A stretch of DNA of 64,000 bases. Source: Desulfosporosinus orientis DSM 765 (GTDB lineage Bacteria > Bacillota > Desulfitobacteriia > Desulfitobacteriales > Desulfitobacteriaceae). The stretch covers positions 670,001 through 734,000 of the forward strand of contig NC_016584.1 in NCBI RefSeq assembly GCF_000235605.1. Direction: 5' to 3'. The position numbers were made by a program, and so were the translations under genes. Each line of letters begins with the position of its first letter. Positions within the stretch are counted from its first letter, which is position 1. The notes beneath the pieces are model-generated. The model was not told the origin of the DNA and did not search any database. It saw nothing but the letters and a program-made list of their open reading frames with translations. Shown here piece by piece: positions 26,957 through 38,900 of this stretch.

Positions 26957-28702
26957 ATGGAAGCTATGGATATTTACAAACATTATTTTAGCAAATACAA
27001 ATTATTATTTATTACTGCAATCAGTTGTGTGTTTTTTGAAGCTATTTGTGATCTGTTACAGCCGACGATTATGGCACACATTATTGATGAGGGTGTAAAA
27101 AATAATCAGCTGGGAATTGTGTTGAAAATGGGTCTGCTCATGCTGATGATTACTGGTGTTGGAGCCTGCTTTGCGGCAACCCGGAGTGTTTTGGCGAGCA
27201 GGGTTTCCCAAAGTTTTGGTGCAGATTTACGTTATGATGTTTTCTCGAAAATTATTAATTTCTCCGAAGTCAGTACCGATAAAATTGAAAGTGGTTCGTT
27301 AATAACTCGCATGACCAATGACATTTCTCAGATGACCCAATTCACGAACGGCATGATGAGAATCTTTTTCAAAGCACCAATAACTTGTTTGGGCAGCATC
27401 ATATTGGCAATGATGCTGAGTTTTCAATTGAGTTTAGTTTTATTTGCAACGGTAGCCATAGTAGCCGCCTTTATCATAGTCAGCATGAAATTAAGTTATA
27501 TTCGATTCGCCAAAGTACAGCTTGCTATCGACAAAGTTAATACGGTCATACAGGAATATCTGATGGGAATAAGGCTGGTTAAAGCTTTTGGACGATATGA
27601 CCATGAGGAAAGGAAGTTTGCTTACGAGAATTCGGATTTGTCCCATAAAACCGTGTCAACCCAAAAGGTGATTGCTTATTTTTCACCTCTAATGTCCCTG
27701 ACCATCAGTATCGGAATTGCTTTGATATTGTATCTCGGAAGCTTTCTATTCGGTTGGGGAGACATTGAAGTAGGCAAAGTTGCAGCATTCATAAACTACA
27801 TGGCGCAAATTTCAACTTCATTGATTATGATTACAAATGTATTTAATGTATTTGTTCGGACGAAAGCATCTTCGGAAAGAGTTAATGAAGTGCTTAACAG
27901 CGAAGAGGATTTTAAAGGGATTAAACAAACCATAAAAGATGGCAGCTGGGAGCTTGCCTTTGAAAATGTAACTTTTGCTTATCCAGAGGGAAGCGGTCTG
28001 CCAAGCATAAAAAATCTTTCCTTTAGAATTAATCGTGGAGAATCTTTGGTGATTATCGGTCCAACCGGTTCCGGAAAATCTACCCTCGTATGGCTTTTCC
28101 TGCGCTTCTATGATGTAGAAAAAGGAACGATCTATTTAAATGGTATGGACATAAAGACCATTGACTGCAAGACATTGAGAGACAATATTGCCTTAGCTCC
28201 ACAAAAGAGCATGCTGTTTACTGGAACTGTCTTGGAAAATATAGCTTGGGGCAATCCAATAGCTACTAGAGAGGAAATAATCAACGCCGCTCGAGCTGCT
28301 CAGGCTGATAAATTTATTCAGAGCATGCCTGCTCAATATGAAAGTCACTTAGGTCAGGGTGGGGTCAACCTTTCTGGAGGTCAAAAACAACGCATTTCAA
28401 TCGCCAGGGCTTTGGTTAAGAAAGCACCAGTTTTGATTTTAGACGACTGCACCAGTGCTCTTGATGCGGTTACAGAAGCTAAAGTCAGACACGGTTTGAA
28501 AACTTTAGATAAAGAAAAGACCATAATTTTAATAACTCAAAGAATAGGGACCGCAATGTTTGCCGACAAGATCCTCGTGCTTGACGACGGTAAAAAGGTT
28601 GGACTTGGCAGCCATGAAGAACTGCTCCACTCATGTGAAACCTACCAGGGAATTTTTCACTCACAAATTGGCCGTGACTTGAAGGTGACAAATAATGGCT
28701 GA
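26957..28702 (+). CDS. ABC exporter half, degenerate catalytic site subunit
   Basis: 581 residues: six membrane segments and a nucleotide-binding domain. Walker A is GPTGSGKST and the signature is LSGGQKQRIS. Walker B ends LILDDCTSALD, with Asp in place of the catalytic Glu, and the switch residue is Gln in LITQRIGT in place of His. Those two changes mark the degenerate partner in heterodimeric exporters of the BmrCD/TM287-288/LmrCD type. It overlaps the next gene by 8 nt. The substrate is unknown, probably a drug, lipid or peptide. Confidence 0.9.
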   Translation: MEAMDIYKHYFSKYKLLFITAISCVFFEAICDLLQPTIMAHIIDEGVKNNQLGIVLKMGLLMLMITGVGACFAATRSVLASRVSQSFGADLRYDVFSKIINFSEVSTDKIESGSLITRMTNDISQMTQFTNGMMRIFFKAPITCLGSIILAMMLSFQLSLVLFATVAIVAAFIIVSMKLSYIRFAKVQLAIDKVNTVIQEYLMGIRLVKAFGRYDHEERKFAYENSDLSHKTVSTQKVIAYFSPLMSLTISIGIALILYLGSFLFGWGDIEVGKVAAFINYMAQISTSLIMITNVFNVFVRTKASSERVNEVLNSEEDFKGIKQTIKDGSWELAFENVTFAYPEGSGLPSIKNLSFRINRGESLVIIGPTGSGKSTLVWLFLRFYDVEKGTIYLNGMDIKTIDCKTLRDNIALAPQKSMLFTGTVLENIAWGNPIATREEIINAARAAQADKFIQSMPAQYESHLGQGGVNLSGGQKQRISIARALVKKAPVLILDDCTSALDAVTEAKVRHGLKTLDKEKTIILITQRIGTAMFADKILVLDDGKKVGLGSHEELLHSCETYQGIFHSQIGRDLKVTNNG

Positions 28703-30581
28703 AAATAAAAATTTCGATAATATGCCAAATTTGGGAAAAATGGGCGGAGGTGGCCCCCGGCGGTTTGCTCCCATAGCCAAGCCCAAAAATACAAAAGCCA
28801 CTCTGTTTCGGCTTCTCAATGTCTTTCTGTTGTGGCGCAGGTCTTTTTTGGTAGCAGTAGCGCTGACAATTTTATCATCAACAGTTTCTCTTCTGACACC
28901 ATGGTTATTGGGTAAAGCAATCAACACCTTCAATACAACCACCAATTCAGTTGATACGCCTCTCTTGAAACTCATTATTTTAGCCCTTGTCTCATGCTAC
29001 TTGGTAAGTTGGGTTATTGATACATTTAACGGTGTATTGATGGCAAAGGTTACCCAGGAACTGATTAAGCATATTAGGAATGAATCCTTTGCGAAGCTGC
29101 AGAGAATTCCCTTGAACTTTTATGACAGAAGGTCACATGGGGATACAATGAGTAGGATAACCAATGACGTGGACAATATCAGCACGACGATTTCGCAAAC
29201 AACTACCCAGTTAATAGCCAGTATTTTTACTATAACAGGCTCGTGTGTAATGATGCTGATTCTGAGTCCGGCGTTAACTCTTGTTGCTATGGTTTCAATT
29301 CCCTTGTTTTTGGTTTTGACAAAGACTATTGCCCGTCGCAGCCGCGAGTATTTTTTAGGACAGCAACAAAAATTAGGGGACTTAAACGGAGTCATTGAAG
29401 AGAACATTGTTAGCTTAAAAATGGTAAAAGCTTTTAATCAACAACAAACTGTCTTAGCTGATTTTAATCGTCTGAATAGGGAGCTTTGCAGCTATTCTAC
29501 TAAGGCCCAGATTTGGTCAGGCTTAATGATGCCGTTCATGAACGTCATCAATAACCTCAGCTTTACGTTTATTGCCTGTGCAGGAGGGATTCTTTCAGTA
29601 AGGGGCGTGATAACTGTCGGGGTAGTGGTGAGCTTTCTTACCTATTCGAAACAGTTTGGACAGCCGCTGAATAGTATAGCCGGAATGTTTAACAACATTC
29701 AGTCTGCTTTAGCCGGTGCAGAAAGAGTTTTTGAAATAATGGATGAAGAGGAGGAAGCTCCTGACAAAGAGAGTGTAAAAGAGTCGTTTAATCCCAAAGG
29801 TGAGGTAGAGTTTCGCAACGTGTCTTTTTCATATAATCCCGGCAGTCCGGTTTTAAATAATATTTGTTTTAAGGTCAGACCAGGAGAAGTGATTGCCTTG
29901 GTTGGTGAAACCGGAGCTGGGAAAACGACCATTGTAAACCTTTTAACGCGCTTTTATGAGTTAGACCAAGGGAAAATTCTGATCGACAATACCGATATAA
30001 CTGAAATTTCCCGAGCGAGTCTTAGAAACTGCTTTTCTGTCGTTTTGCAGGATACCTGTCTTTTTACAGGTACGATTTATGAAAATATCAGATATTCAAA
30101 CCCGGATGCTTCAAAAAAGGAGGTTCGAGAAGCTGCTAAGTTGGCTCATGCTGATGATTTTATCTCTCGTTTGCCCAAGGGGTATGACACGATTGTAACA
30201 GGCAGTACAGATAACCTGAGTCAGGGACAACGCCAGTTGCTGGCCATTGCCAGAGCTATTCTCTGTAATGCTCCGATTTTAATATTGGATGAAGCTACAA
30301 GTAGTGTGGATACAAAGACTGAAAAAGAGATTCAGCATGCCTTGTTAACCCTTATGAATAATCGAACCAGTTTTTTGATTGCTCATCGACTTTCGACAAT
30401 TCGCGATGCTGACAAAATAATGGTCATTGGCCGGGGGGAGATATTGGAGAGCGGAACTCATAGTGAACTTATGAAAAATAAGAGCACATATTTTGAAATG
30501 GTAACAAGTCAGATGGGAAGTACCTCTTTCGGAGTTGGATGTGAGATTGGAATAGAGCAAGCTCAGACTACATATAAGTAG
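28695..30581 (+). CDS. ABC exporter half, catalytic subunit
   Basis: 628 residues. After an N-terminal Gly-rich tail come six membrane segments and an intact ATPase: Walker A in GETGAGKTT, signature LSQGQRQLLA, Walker B LILDEATSSVD with catalytic Glu and the switch His in LIAHRLST. It pairs with the preceding degenerate half, so one ATP site is fully active. It is translationally coupled to the first gene. Confidence 0.92.
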   Translation: MAENKNFDNMPNLGKMGGGGPRRFAPIAKPKNTKATLFRLLNVFLLWRRSFLVAVALTILSSTVSLLTPWLLGKAINTFNTTTNSVDTPLLKLIILALVSCYLVSWVIDTFNGVLMAKVTQELIKHIRNESFAKLQRIPLNFYDRRSHGDTMSRITNDVDNISTTISQTTTQLIASIFTITGSCVMMLILSPALTLVAMVSIPLFLVLTKTIARRSREYFLGQQQKLGDLNGVIEENIVSLKMVKAFNQQQTVLADFNRLNRELCSYSTKAQIWSGLMMPFMNVINNLSFTFIACAGGILSVRGVITVGVVVSFLTYSKQFGQPLNSIAGMFNNIQSALAGAERVFEIMDEEEEAPDKESVKESFNPKGEVEFRNVSFSYNPGSPVLNNICFKVRPGEVIALVGETGAGKTTIVNLLTRFYELDQGKILIDNTDITEISRASLRNCFSVVLQDTCLFTGTIYENIRYSNPDASKKEVREAAKLAHADDFISRLPKGYDTIVTGSTDNLSQGQRQLLAIARAILCNAPILILDEATSSVDTKTEKEIQHALLTLMNNRTSFLIAHRLSTIRDADKIMVIGRGEILESGTHSELMKNKSTYFEMVTSQMGSTSFGVGCEIGIEQAQTTYK

Positions 30582-30609
30582 GGTAAGAACTCCGCCAGGG
30601 GGGCATGAC

Positions 30610-31275
30610 ATGAAGAAAAGAGGATTATGGTTAATCATGGTAATCAGCATCGTGCTGATCGGGGTATTACTAGGACGCTATTTTTGGCAGCCAGAGCCCA
30701 AAGATTTAGTCACGCACGGTTTAGAAAGACTAAACGCAGCGACCTCTTTTCGCTACAGTTTAATCCAGCATCAATGGGTGGATGGAAAAGATCGCGTACT
30801 CACTCACATTCTAGGAGAAAAGGACGGTGGGAATACTCGAATCTTGGGTCAGCTGGTTGGGAGCGAAGTTGAAATGATCAAAATTGGGGATTCTACCTAT
30901 AGCAGAGATCCTTTTGGCAAGAAATGGATCAGATTTGCAAATGCTCCAGCAGCCCAGGAGGTCTTTCTGGCGGAGCTCAACCCCTTATCTTCGCTTCAAA
31001 TGAAAGAGCTTGGAGAGGTGATGCTTAGCGGTCAAGAGAAAGTAAACGGACAGAAAGTATGGGTATGTCAGTTACAACCTAGTGTACAGAATCAAATGAT
31101 GGAGGTATTTTGGACAGATTTCCGGTATACGCTTTATATTCGCAAGTCTGATAAAACTCTCGTAAAAGCGACAATTGAAGCGAAGAATAAAGCTAAGTCC
31201 GACCCCATGACGATGACACTCGAGTTTAAAGATATTGGTAAGAAAATAGCTATTGCACCACCGGATATTCAATAA
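30610..31275 (+). CDS. Membrane-anchored LolA/LppX-like protein
   Basis: 221 residues. An N-terminal anchor (GLWLIMVISIVLIGVLLGRYFW in two parts) is followed by an extracytoplasmic beta-rich domain with SFRYSLIQHQW, GDSTYSRDPFGKKWIRF and LYIRKSDKTLVKATIEA. This resembles the LolA/LppX-type lipid-binding fold of Firmicutes surface proteins. No lipobox Cys is present. It lies 28 nt after the ABC exporter genes and may be co-transcribed, which suggests lipid or hydrophobic substrate traffic (inference). Confidence 0.6.
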   Translation: MKKRGLWLIMVISIVLIGVLLGRYFWQPEPKDLVTHGLERLNAATSFRYSLIQHQWVDGKDRVLTHILGEKDGGNTRILGQLVGSEVEMIKIGDSTYSRDPFGKKWIRFANAPAAQEVFLAELNPLSSLQMKELGEVMLSGQEKVNGQKVWVCQLQPSVQNQMMEVFWTDFRYTLYIRKSDKTLVKATIEAKNKAKSDPMTMTLEFKDIGKKIAIAPPDIQ

Positions 31276-31299
31276 TAGTTCTAAATAAAAAGCGTGTTT

Positions 31300-31333
31300 G
31301 GCAGTATTCCTTAATGGTATACTGCCTATTTTA
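31300..31333 (+). terminator. Terminator after the exporter cluster
   Basis: GGCAGTAT (31300-31307) pairs with ATACTGCC (31319-31326), followed by TATTTTAACTT. Confidence 0.75.
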
Positions 31334-31483
31334 ACTTCTACGTTTAATTAAAAAGTTATTATCACTATTTTCAGCAGAAAAGTGTTTGCACAATGGACAA
31401 GCCTCTGGTATAGTTTTGGCATGAGTTTTTCGGAGATGTAAAATGATTTCGTTTTAATAGTAAGTATAGTGGAGGTGCCTTCG

Positions 31484-32026
31484 ATGGAAGAATATATTTC
31501 AAAAGTGTTAATTTCAAGAGAACAATTAAGTAAGCGGGTCGCAGAATTAGGAGCACAAATCACCCGCGATTACGAAGGAAAGAATCTTCTGGTTCTTGGG
31601 ATCTTAAAAGGCGCTGTCCCCTTTATGTCTGACCTTATCCGAGAAATCAAACTGCCTTTAGCCTATGATTTTATGGCTTTATCTAGTTATGGGGCCTCCA
31701 CGAAGTCATCTGGTGTTGTGAGGATTCTTAAAGATTTAGAGCGCAGTGTAGAAGGGGTTCATATTTTAGTGGCTGAGGATATTGTGGATACGGGATTGAC
31801 ATTAAAGTACTTAAAAGATAATTTAATCGCTCGAAATCCTTTGAGTGTTAAAGTGGTTACACTCCTTGATAAGGCCGCACGAAGACAAGTTGATGTCTAT
31901 CCGGATTATAACGGATTTTCCATTCCCGATGAATTTGTGGTTGGCTATGGATTGGATTTTAATGAAGAATATCGCAATTTGCCTTATGTTGGGGTCTTAA
32001 AACAAGAAGCTTATGAAATAATTTAA
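31484..32026 (+). CDS. hpt: Hypoxanthine phosphoribosyltransferase
   Basis: 180 residues. It converts hypoxanthine or guanine plus PRPP to IMP or GMP. The PRPP loop [14 protein letters not shown] is present as [18 protein letters not shown], with the [11 protein letters not shown] segment and the C-terminal [23 protein letters not shown] at 31484 is 7 nt after GGAGGT; the in-frame GTG at 31469 is less likely. guaA follows after 23 nt, so the pair forms a salvage operon. Confidence 0.95.
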   Translation: MEEYISKVLISREQLSKRVAELGAQITRDYEGKNLLVLGILKGAVPFMSDLIREIKLPLAYDFMALSSYGASTKSSGVVRILKDLERSVEGVHILVAEDIVDTGLTLKYLKDNLIARNPLSVKVVTLLDKAARRQVDVYPDYNGFSIPDEFVVGYGLDFNEEYRNLPYVGVLKQEAYEII

Positions 32027-32049
32027 TTAAGAATGGTGATGAATTTTTT

Positions 32050-33582
32050 ATGACACAAGAAGTCATTTTAGTCCTGGATTTTGGAGGACAGTATAATCAA
32101 CTTATTGCTCGGCGCGTTCGTGAGGCACGTGTGTATTCTGAAATGATTTCTTATAAAACCTCCGTTGAGGAGATTAAAGCCCGTCAGCCAAAAGGTATTA
32201 TTTTCTCAGGCGGGCCGGCAAGTGTTAATCAGCCCAATGCCCCCAAAGTAGATCCCGAGATCTATTCTTTAGGAATTCCCATCTTGGGAATTTGCTATGG
32301 CATGCAGTTAATGACAGTACAATTAGGTGGGAGTGTTGAACATCCTGAAGCTCGTGAGTATGGAAAAGCGATGCTTGAAATCGATAAGGCAGCAGATCTC
32401 TGGAAAGGCTTGGAGGGTGAACGTCCTTGTTGGATGAGCCATGGTGATTCTGTAAAGACCTTGCCCGAAGGATTTGAAGTTGCTGCCCATACGAAATATA
32501 CTCCTGTTGCAGCCATGATGGATGAAAAGCGACATTTCTATGGAGTCCAGTTCCATCCGGAAGTAAAGCATACACCCGATGGGCAAAATATGTTGGAAAA
32601 ATTTCTTTTTGATATTTGCCATTGTACCGGAGATTGGACTATGGAGTCTTTTATTGAGCTTCAGGTTGCAGAGATTCGGGCTAAAGTTGGAAATAGGCGG
32701 GTTCTTTGCGCTTTGAGCGGCGGAGTTGATTCTTCAGTTGCGGCGGCTTTGGTACACCGGGCTATTGGGGATCAATTGACTTGTGTTTTTGTAGATCACG
32801 GTTTTATGCGCAAAAATGAGGCGGAACAGGTTAAGAAGGTTTTTACTGAACAATTTCAATTGAATTTAGTCTTTATCGATGTCCGAGAGCGGTTTATGAA
32901 AAAACTTGAAGGAGTTTCTGACCCGGAAACGAAACGGAAATCTATTGGCAATGAGTTTATTCGTGTTTTTGAAGTTGAGGCTGCCAAGCTGGGAAAAGTT
33001 GATTTCTTGGTTCAAGGTACTCTTTATCCGGATATAGTGGAAAGCGGGACAGAGACTGCGGAAACCATTAAAAGTCATCATAACGTGGGCGGTTTGCCGG
33101 AGGACATGCAATTCGAGCTTGTTGAGCCCTTACGAATGCTCTTTAAAGACGAAGTGCGGGAACTTGGCCTAGAACTGGGAATGAGCGAGGAAATCGTCTG
33201 GCGCCAGCCTTTCCCAGGGCCTGGACTGGCAATTCGAATTTTAGGAGAAGTAACCCAAGAGAAGTTGGATATATTACGGGAAGCAGATGCGATTATTTTA
33301 GAAGAAATCCGTCGCTCAGGATTATATCGAGAACTCTGGCAAAGTTTTGCTGTACTTCCTACCATTAAGAGTGTCGGAGTAATGGGGGATGGCCGTACTT
33401 ATGAATATCCCATTATTCTAAGAGCGGTTACCAGTGAAGATGCTATGACAGCAGATTGGGCCAGACTCCCTTACGACCTTCTCCATGACATATCTTCCAG
33501 GATTGTCAACGAAGTTAAGGGTGTTAATCGTGTCGTTTACGACATCACCTCCAAGCCCCCGGGAACCATTGAGTGGGAATAA
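32050..33582 (+). CDS. guaA: GMP synthase (glutamine-hydrolysing)
   Basis: 510 residues. The N-terminal glutamine amidotransferase has GICYGMQLM with the nucleophile Cys and a [10 protein letters not shown] catalytic His-x-Glu. The synthetase has the PP-loop [13 protein letters not shown]. The dimerisation domain ends [16 protein letters not shown]. It makes GMP from XMP with ATP and glutamine. It lies 23 nt after hpt. Confidence 0.98.
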   Translation: MTQEVILVLDFGGQYNQLIARRVREARVYSEMISYKTSVEEIKARQPKGIIFSGGPASVNQPNAPKVDPEIYSLGIPILGICYGMQLMTVQLGGSVEHPEAREYGKAMLEIDKAADLWKGLEGERPCWMSHGDSVKTLPEGFEVAAHTKYTPVAAMMDEKRHFYGVQFHPEVKHTPDGQNMLEKFLFDICHCTGDWTMESFIELQVAEIRAKVGNRRVLCALSGGVDSSVAAALVHRAIGDQLTCVFVDHGFMRKNEAEQVKKVFTEQFQLNLVFIDVRERFMKKLEGVSDPETKRKSIGNEFIRVFEVEAAKLGKVDFLVQGTLYPDIVESGTETAETIKSHHNVGGLPEDMQFELVEPLRMLFKDEVRELGLELGMSEEIVWRQPFPGPGLAIRILGEVTQEKLDILREADAIILEEIRRSGLYRELWQSFAVLPTIKSVGVMGDGRTYEYPIILRAVTSEDAMTADWARLPYDLLHDISSRIVNEVKGVNRVVYDITSKPPGTIEWE

Positions 33583-33593
33583 TGAGACATACA

Positions 33594-33628
33594 GAGTCCG
33601 GTAAAAATTTCTATCGGGCTCATTTTTT
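33594..33628 (+). terminator. Terminator after guaA
   Basis: GAGTCCGGTA pairs with TATCGGGCTC, with mismatch, followed by ATTTTTTAT. The following 33630-33844 holds no gene. Confidence 0.7.
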
Positions 33629-33844
33629 ATTTGTCCCCAACACCAATCAAAAGATTTCGAGATTATATACTAAATAAATCAATATTTTGTCCTCTAATCG
33701 GATAATTTGGCAGGAATTTACGAATTGAAAGAGAATTGCTGAAAAAGTGAAGGAACAGTAACGGTTTATGTTTAGCAGGAGTGCTTATAGAGAAACTGAA
33801 TTAAAGGGGGGAATCTGGTCTCTACCTTTGTAGAATCAGTGATA

Positions 33845-35542
33845 ATGAAAATGACATTAGCAAAAAAGATGATTTTTTATTTTTTATTGGTCATTGTGGC
33901 AGCAACCGGAGGATTTGCTTTCGCCATTTATGGAAGTAATAAGGCGGAAATATCGGTTGATAATTTAAGGGGTTATGAAACTCCGCGATTAGAAAAGAAT
34001 AATGAAATCGCCTACAATGCTTTGGCTCAGTCCTCAAATTTGCGTGGGTATATCCTTTATGGACAAGAACAATATCTCAATGAATATAGGCGATTAGCAG
34101 AGTTGAATGCTAAGCTGGAGGAAGAGCTCATTAATGAGGCACGAACTGAGGAGTCACGTGTTCTTTCTGTCCAGATCAAAGAATTAAACGATCAATACGC
34201 TAAAGGGGCTGAGGACAAACTGATTCCCTTATTGAAGGCCGGCAAAAAAGCAGAGGCCATGGAAGTTGCGGTAAAGGAACTAGCCCCCCTCGGCAACCAA
34301 ATGAATGCAAAACTTGTTGAAGCAAGAACCTACCGAAAGGACGCTATTTCCCTCGCCATGGAAGATACCTTTAACATCACTAAAGAAGCAAAGCTAGTCT
34401 CCATAGGGGCTGCAGTTCTCGTAGCTGTCTTGGGAATTCTGATTGGTCTGTTTGCAGCCCGAAGAATTACTTCTCCAATTAAGGAACTTCAGGGTTTAAT
34501 GGCTCAAGCGAGTGAAGGAAATCTGCTGGTTAAAGGTGTTGTTAAGACGAAGGACGAAATTGGTCAGCTTTTTAAGTCCTTTAATACCATGATTTCCTCT
34601 CAATTGGAAATCGTGAAGTCAGTACAAAAGAGCTCGGTTGAACTGGCGGCAGCATCACAGGAAATGTCAGCTTCGTCTTCGGAAGTGTCGGCAACAACCA
34701 CAAGTATATCAGGCAGGACTCAGATGGTTGCTAAGTCAATGGAAGAAGCGTCGAATTCTAGCACTGAAACGTCACAAGTTTTAATCGAACTTTCCGCCCT
34801 TATACAAATAGCTAAGGATAAGGCCACTTCAGCAAGCATTAAGTCAGAGGCATCCATTAATGCAGCCGAGGAAGGAAAGGCCACAGTAAATGTAGCTATG
34901 CAAAGTATTAATACAATTCATAGTCAGACCGTGGAAGCAGAAAAAGTAATTATGCTGTTAAATGAATACTCTCAGCAAATTGGCACAATTAATGAGACAA
35001 TTACAAGCATTGCCGACCAAACAAATTTGTTAGCTCTTAATGCGGCGATTGAAGCTGCTAGGGCTGGAGAATCCGGAAGAGGGTTCGCTGTTGTTGCTGA
35101 AGAAGTTAGAAAGCTCGCAGAACAATCGAATGCTGAAGCCAGCAATATCTCAAACCTAATTTCAAAAATTACGGAAAACACAGAACGTGCAGTTGTAGCA
35201 ATGAAGAATAGCTTAGCTGAGGTTGAAGTGGGGGTAGAAGAGGTCAGTAAAGTCGGAAAATCACTGGAAAATATTTTGTCAGCCGTTGCAGAAACTGTAA
35301 GTGATATTGAAGGTATTTCTAAGGTCACCAATGACGAAGTTGCTTCATCGGATAAAATTGTACAACTCATTGAGGTTGTAGCTGAAGATATCGAGGGCAC
35401 TAGCAGGGATGCGCAAGAGGTTTCGTCGGCGGTCGAGGAAATTACCGCAACCATAGAAACCTTGGCGGCAAGTTCCGAACAAACCAGTGCTATGTCGCAA
35501 GATTTACATAGTCTTATTACTAGATTCAAGGTTGAGGAGTAA
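33845..35542 (+). CDS. Methyl-accepting chemotaxis protein
   Basis: About 565 residues. TM1 ([20 protein letters not shown]) is followed by a four-helix-bundle sensor of about 150 residues, TM2 ([20 protein letters not shown]), a HAMP linker and the coiled-coil signalling domain. The hairpin tip [20 protein letters not shown] is present. It senses an unknown ligand and controls CheA. No che genes are next to it; a STAS gene follows after 14 nt, which suggests the receptor feeds a partner-switch module. Confidence 0.95.
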   Translation: MKMTLAKKMIFYFLLVIVAATGGFAFAIYGSNKAEISVDNLRGYETPRLEKNNEIAYNALAQSSNLRGYILYGQEQYLNEYRRLAELNAKLEEELINEARTEESRVLSVQIKELNDQYAKGAEDKLIPLLKAGKKAEAMEVAVKELAPLGNQMNAKLVEARTYRKDAISLAMEDTFNITKEAKLVSIGAAVLVAVLGILIGLFAARRITSPIKELQGLMAQASEGNLLVKGVVKTKDEIGQLFKSFNTMISSQLEIVKSVQKSSVELAAASQEMSASSSEVSATTTSISGRTQMVAKSMEEASNSSTETSQVLIELSALIQIAKDKATSASIKSEASINAAEEGKATVNVAMQSINTIHSQTVEAEKVIMLLNEYSQQIGTINETITSIADQTNLLALNAAIEAARAGESGRGFAVVAEEVRKLAEQSNAEASNISNLISKITENTERAVVAMKNSLAEVEVGVEEVSKVGKSLENILSAVAETVSDIEGISKVTNDEVASSDKIVQLIEVVAEDIEGTSRDAQEVSSAVEEITATIETLAASSEQTSAMSQDLHSLITRFKVEE

Positions 35543-35592
35543 AGGGGAGATTTGTTATCAAACATACAATTAACGTTAACGAAAATCGAGCA

Positions 35593-35859
35593 ATGGTTTT
35601 ATTAAAAGACAAGATGTACGTTCATGATGCATCCTTACTAAGAGATGATCTCTTAACAGTCATTGATCAAGGAGTTACGAAGATAACTATTGATCTTTCG
35701 GCACTCAGTTATATAGATAGTTCGGGATTGGGGACTCTAGTGACCATCAATAAGCGGACGAAAGAAAAAAACGGCAGGCTCGTTCTGACCGGTGCCCAAG
35801 GGCTTCCCTCTGAATTGCTTAAACGTACTAGACTTGACAGGGTTTTTACAATTGAATAA
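35593..35859 (+). CDS. STAS-domain anti-sigma factor antagonist
   Basis: 88 residues from ATG 35593, a single STAS domain. The phosphorylated Ser lies in [11 protein letters not shown]. The ATG cuts into the first strand: in-frame codons upstream read [12 protein letters not shown] back to an ATC at 35557, 7 nt after GGGGAG, giving 100 residues as expected for RsbV/SpoIIAA. A rare ATC start is therefore likely. It should bind or be phosphorylated by the HATPase domain of the downstream protein and be dephosphorylated by its PP2C domain. Confidence 0.9.
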   Translation: MVLLKDKMYVHDASLLRDDLLTVIDQGVTKITIDLSALSYIDSSGLGTLVTINKRTKEKNGRLVLTGAQGLPSELLKRTRLDRVFTIE

Positions 35860-35887
35860 GCATTTTCGAGAATGCCAATATTCGAAA

Positions 35888-35929
35888 AGCTCTAGACTGA
35901 AAAGATGGTTACATTTTTAGTCTAGAGCT
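35888..35929. terminator. Inverted repeat between STAS gene and PAS/PP2C gene
   Basis: AGCTCTAGACT (35888-35898) pairs with AGTCTAGAGCT (35919-35929). There is no long T tract, so it may be a weak terminator or attenuator that lowers expression of the downstream gene. Confidence 0.5.
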
Positions 35930-35956
35930 CAATTTATATAACAGGAGGTAAAAACT

Positions 35957-38900
35957 TTGGATAACCAACTGGTTAAGAAAGTCTGTGACCATCAATATAA
36001 GGAAAGCTTTAATTTTCTTTTTAATTGTATAGAGGATTATATTTTTATTGTTCATAATTCGGGGCAAGTCATCCAAGCTAATCGAGCTGTCCTTGAAAAT
36101 TTAGAATACTCTCTGGATGAGATAACCTGCTTAAACTTTGATTTATTGTTTTCTGTCACTAAGCGCCTTGAGTCTGGAAACATACTCAAGGGTATCTTAT
36201 CTGGAGAACTAACTGAGTTGACCTTGCCCATATGCACAAAATCCGGCAGAGAAATTGCTGTGGATACTCGTTTTTTTAAGGGACAGCTGGAAGGAAACGA
36301 AGTACTGTATGGTATCAGCAAAGAGGTTAAGGACGTTAAAAGGGCAAAAAGGCATCTGGAAAAAACATTAGGGTGCACATCCTCTATAACAGCTCTCAGT
36401 AAGTTTGACACGGGAGAATATATTCAAGTAAACGACGTGCTTGTCCAGACTTTAGGTTATGAGCGAGATGAAATACTGGGTAAACGAGCAGGAGACTTAA
36501 ACATTTTCCTTGATCCGCAATTTAGAGATAATATTATTTCTCAAATAACGGAACATGGTTGTGTGATTAATTGTGAAGTTAATATTAGAGATAAAATAGG
36601 AAATATTCATACAGGGCTGTTTTTAGCAGAAATGATTGAAATTGCTGATAATAAGTATTTGCTTACAATAACCAATGATATCACTGAAAAAAGATGGCAG
36701 ATGAAAGAAGAGCAAAAAAGAAATAATATACAGTCCTTAATTGAAGCCATGCCATTTTTGGCTTGGGTAAAAGATATCAATGGAAAGTATATTACCGTTA
36801 ACAAAGCCTATGAAGATTTCTACAAAACTAAACGTACAGAATTAATGGGCAAAACGGATTTTGAGATTTTTCCTTTAAAAAGTGCTTTGAATTATAGCAA
36901 AAAGGACAAAGAGATCACGAAATATAGGATTAATCAAAAGCTGCATCGAGTTCATTTAAAGAATAAAAAGTATAATGAATGGTTTGAAGAATTGATTTTA
37001 CCTTTTTTTGATAATTATGGTCAAGTAAGCGGAACTATAGGTGTTGCCAATAATATTACTGCCAAGGTTCAGCTTGAAATGGAGCTTGCCAACCAGAAGC
37101 GATTTTTAAAAACGATTATAGATACTATACCTGATTTTATCTTTTATAAGGATACTAACAGCAAGCTGCTAGGGTGTAATAAAGGCTATGCAGAGAGAGT
37201 TTTAGGTTTAAATGAAGTTGACATTATCGGAAAAACGGATTCTGAGATCGTCAAGAATCCTGACTTAGCAAACTATTATCTGCTAAAAGATCGAGAAACA
37301 TTTGCCTCCGGCAAAATGATAAAGAATGAAGAAGAAATCGCTTTAATGGATGGAAGCCTGATTTATGCAGAAACAGTGAAAGCTCCCTTTTGGGATGACC
37401 AGGGAAACCTTGCCGGACTTATTGGAATTTCCCGAGATATTACCAAGCGCAAAAGACTGGAAAAGCAGCTAAGAGAGAAGGTGGAATATGCAGAGCTTTT
37501 ATTTAAAACAGTTCCGAGTGCAGTCTTTTCCGTGGACAGGAACAGAAGAATTACGGGATGGAATGAAATGGCTGAAGTGATTACAGGGTATTCCGCCAAT
37601 GAAGTCATAGGAAAAGAGTGCTCGGTTGTATTGCATGGCGTAGGAATCGAGGGGTGTAATCTATGCAGTAATGCTTGTGAATCTCCATTGATTAATCAAT
37701 TGTGTAATGTTGTAACGAAAGACGGACAAACAAGGCATGTTCTTAAAAGCATAGCGGTGGTTTACGATGAGCAAGGTGCAATAAGGGAGAAAATTGAATG
37801 CTTTGAAGATATTACAGAGATGACTCTCATGGAGGAGGAACTAAGGGAAAGTCATAAACGATATTCTGCGATTGTAAATAATGCCCCCCAAATTGTGGTT
37901 ATTATTAGAGCTGGAATTATCTTATTTGTAAATGAAGCCGGTAAGGAGGCTTTAGGCTATGATAGAGAGTTTATTGGTCGTGAAATGAAGGAGTTTATGA
38001 CAAAAAAGACGTTTGAACATTTCGATCAATTGAAGGAAGAAATAGCAGAAGACTATTGTGTCTCTTCTGAATTAGAACTCATTAAACAGTCAGGGGAAAT
38101 CTTGAACGTTCTTTTAAAAGGGATATGCATACCCTACGAAAGTGAAAGGGCTTTTCTGGCGGTAATGATGGATATAACTGAAAGTAAACAATTAAATGCA
38201 CGGTTAAGAGAAAGCGAAGAAAAATTCAGGCAGTGTGCTGAAACGATCAATGAAATCTTTTTGATTAATGACAAAGAAAAGATTGTCTATGTTAGCCCCG
38301 CTTATGAAAGAATTACTGGCATGTCTTGTCAAAGCCTGTTAGACAATCCTCATGCCTTAGTAGGGTTAATTCATCGGGCTGACCGGGAGAGAATGAGGTC
38401 ATCGTTTCCACAGAGTTTTCTAAATATAAACAAAGCGATTACTGAAGAATTTAGGATTATTCGATCGGACGGAAAAATGCGTTGGCTTTGGTTAAAAAGC
38501 TATCCTGTTCAGGATCAAGCCATTAATAGTTACTTTAAAGTTACAAGTATTGTTGATATAACTGATCGCAAAAAGATAGAAATGAAACTTCTCGAACGAG
38601 AAAAACAAACCCAAATGGAAATTCTGCTTGCTGAGAGGGTGCAGCGGGATTCCCTGCCGCACCCCTTTGTCGGAGAGGAAATCAGGGTTAATACTATTTT
38701 TGAACCTTATAGTACAGTAAGTGGAGATTTCTTTAATTATAAATGGTTTGATGAACAGAAAAAATTGTGTGGTTATATCATTGATGTTAGTGGTCATGGT
38801 GTAGCAACAGCTTTGCAAACGGCTACTATTAAAATGATGTTGGATAATGTATTGCTGCAAGGGGATGTTGTAGAGGCAGAGGATATCCTCGCAATTAACG

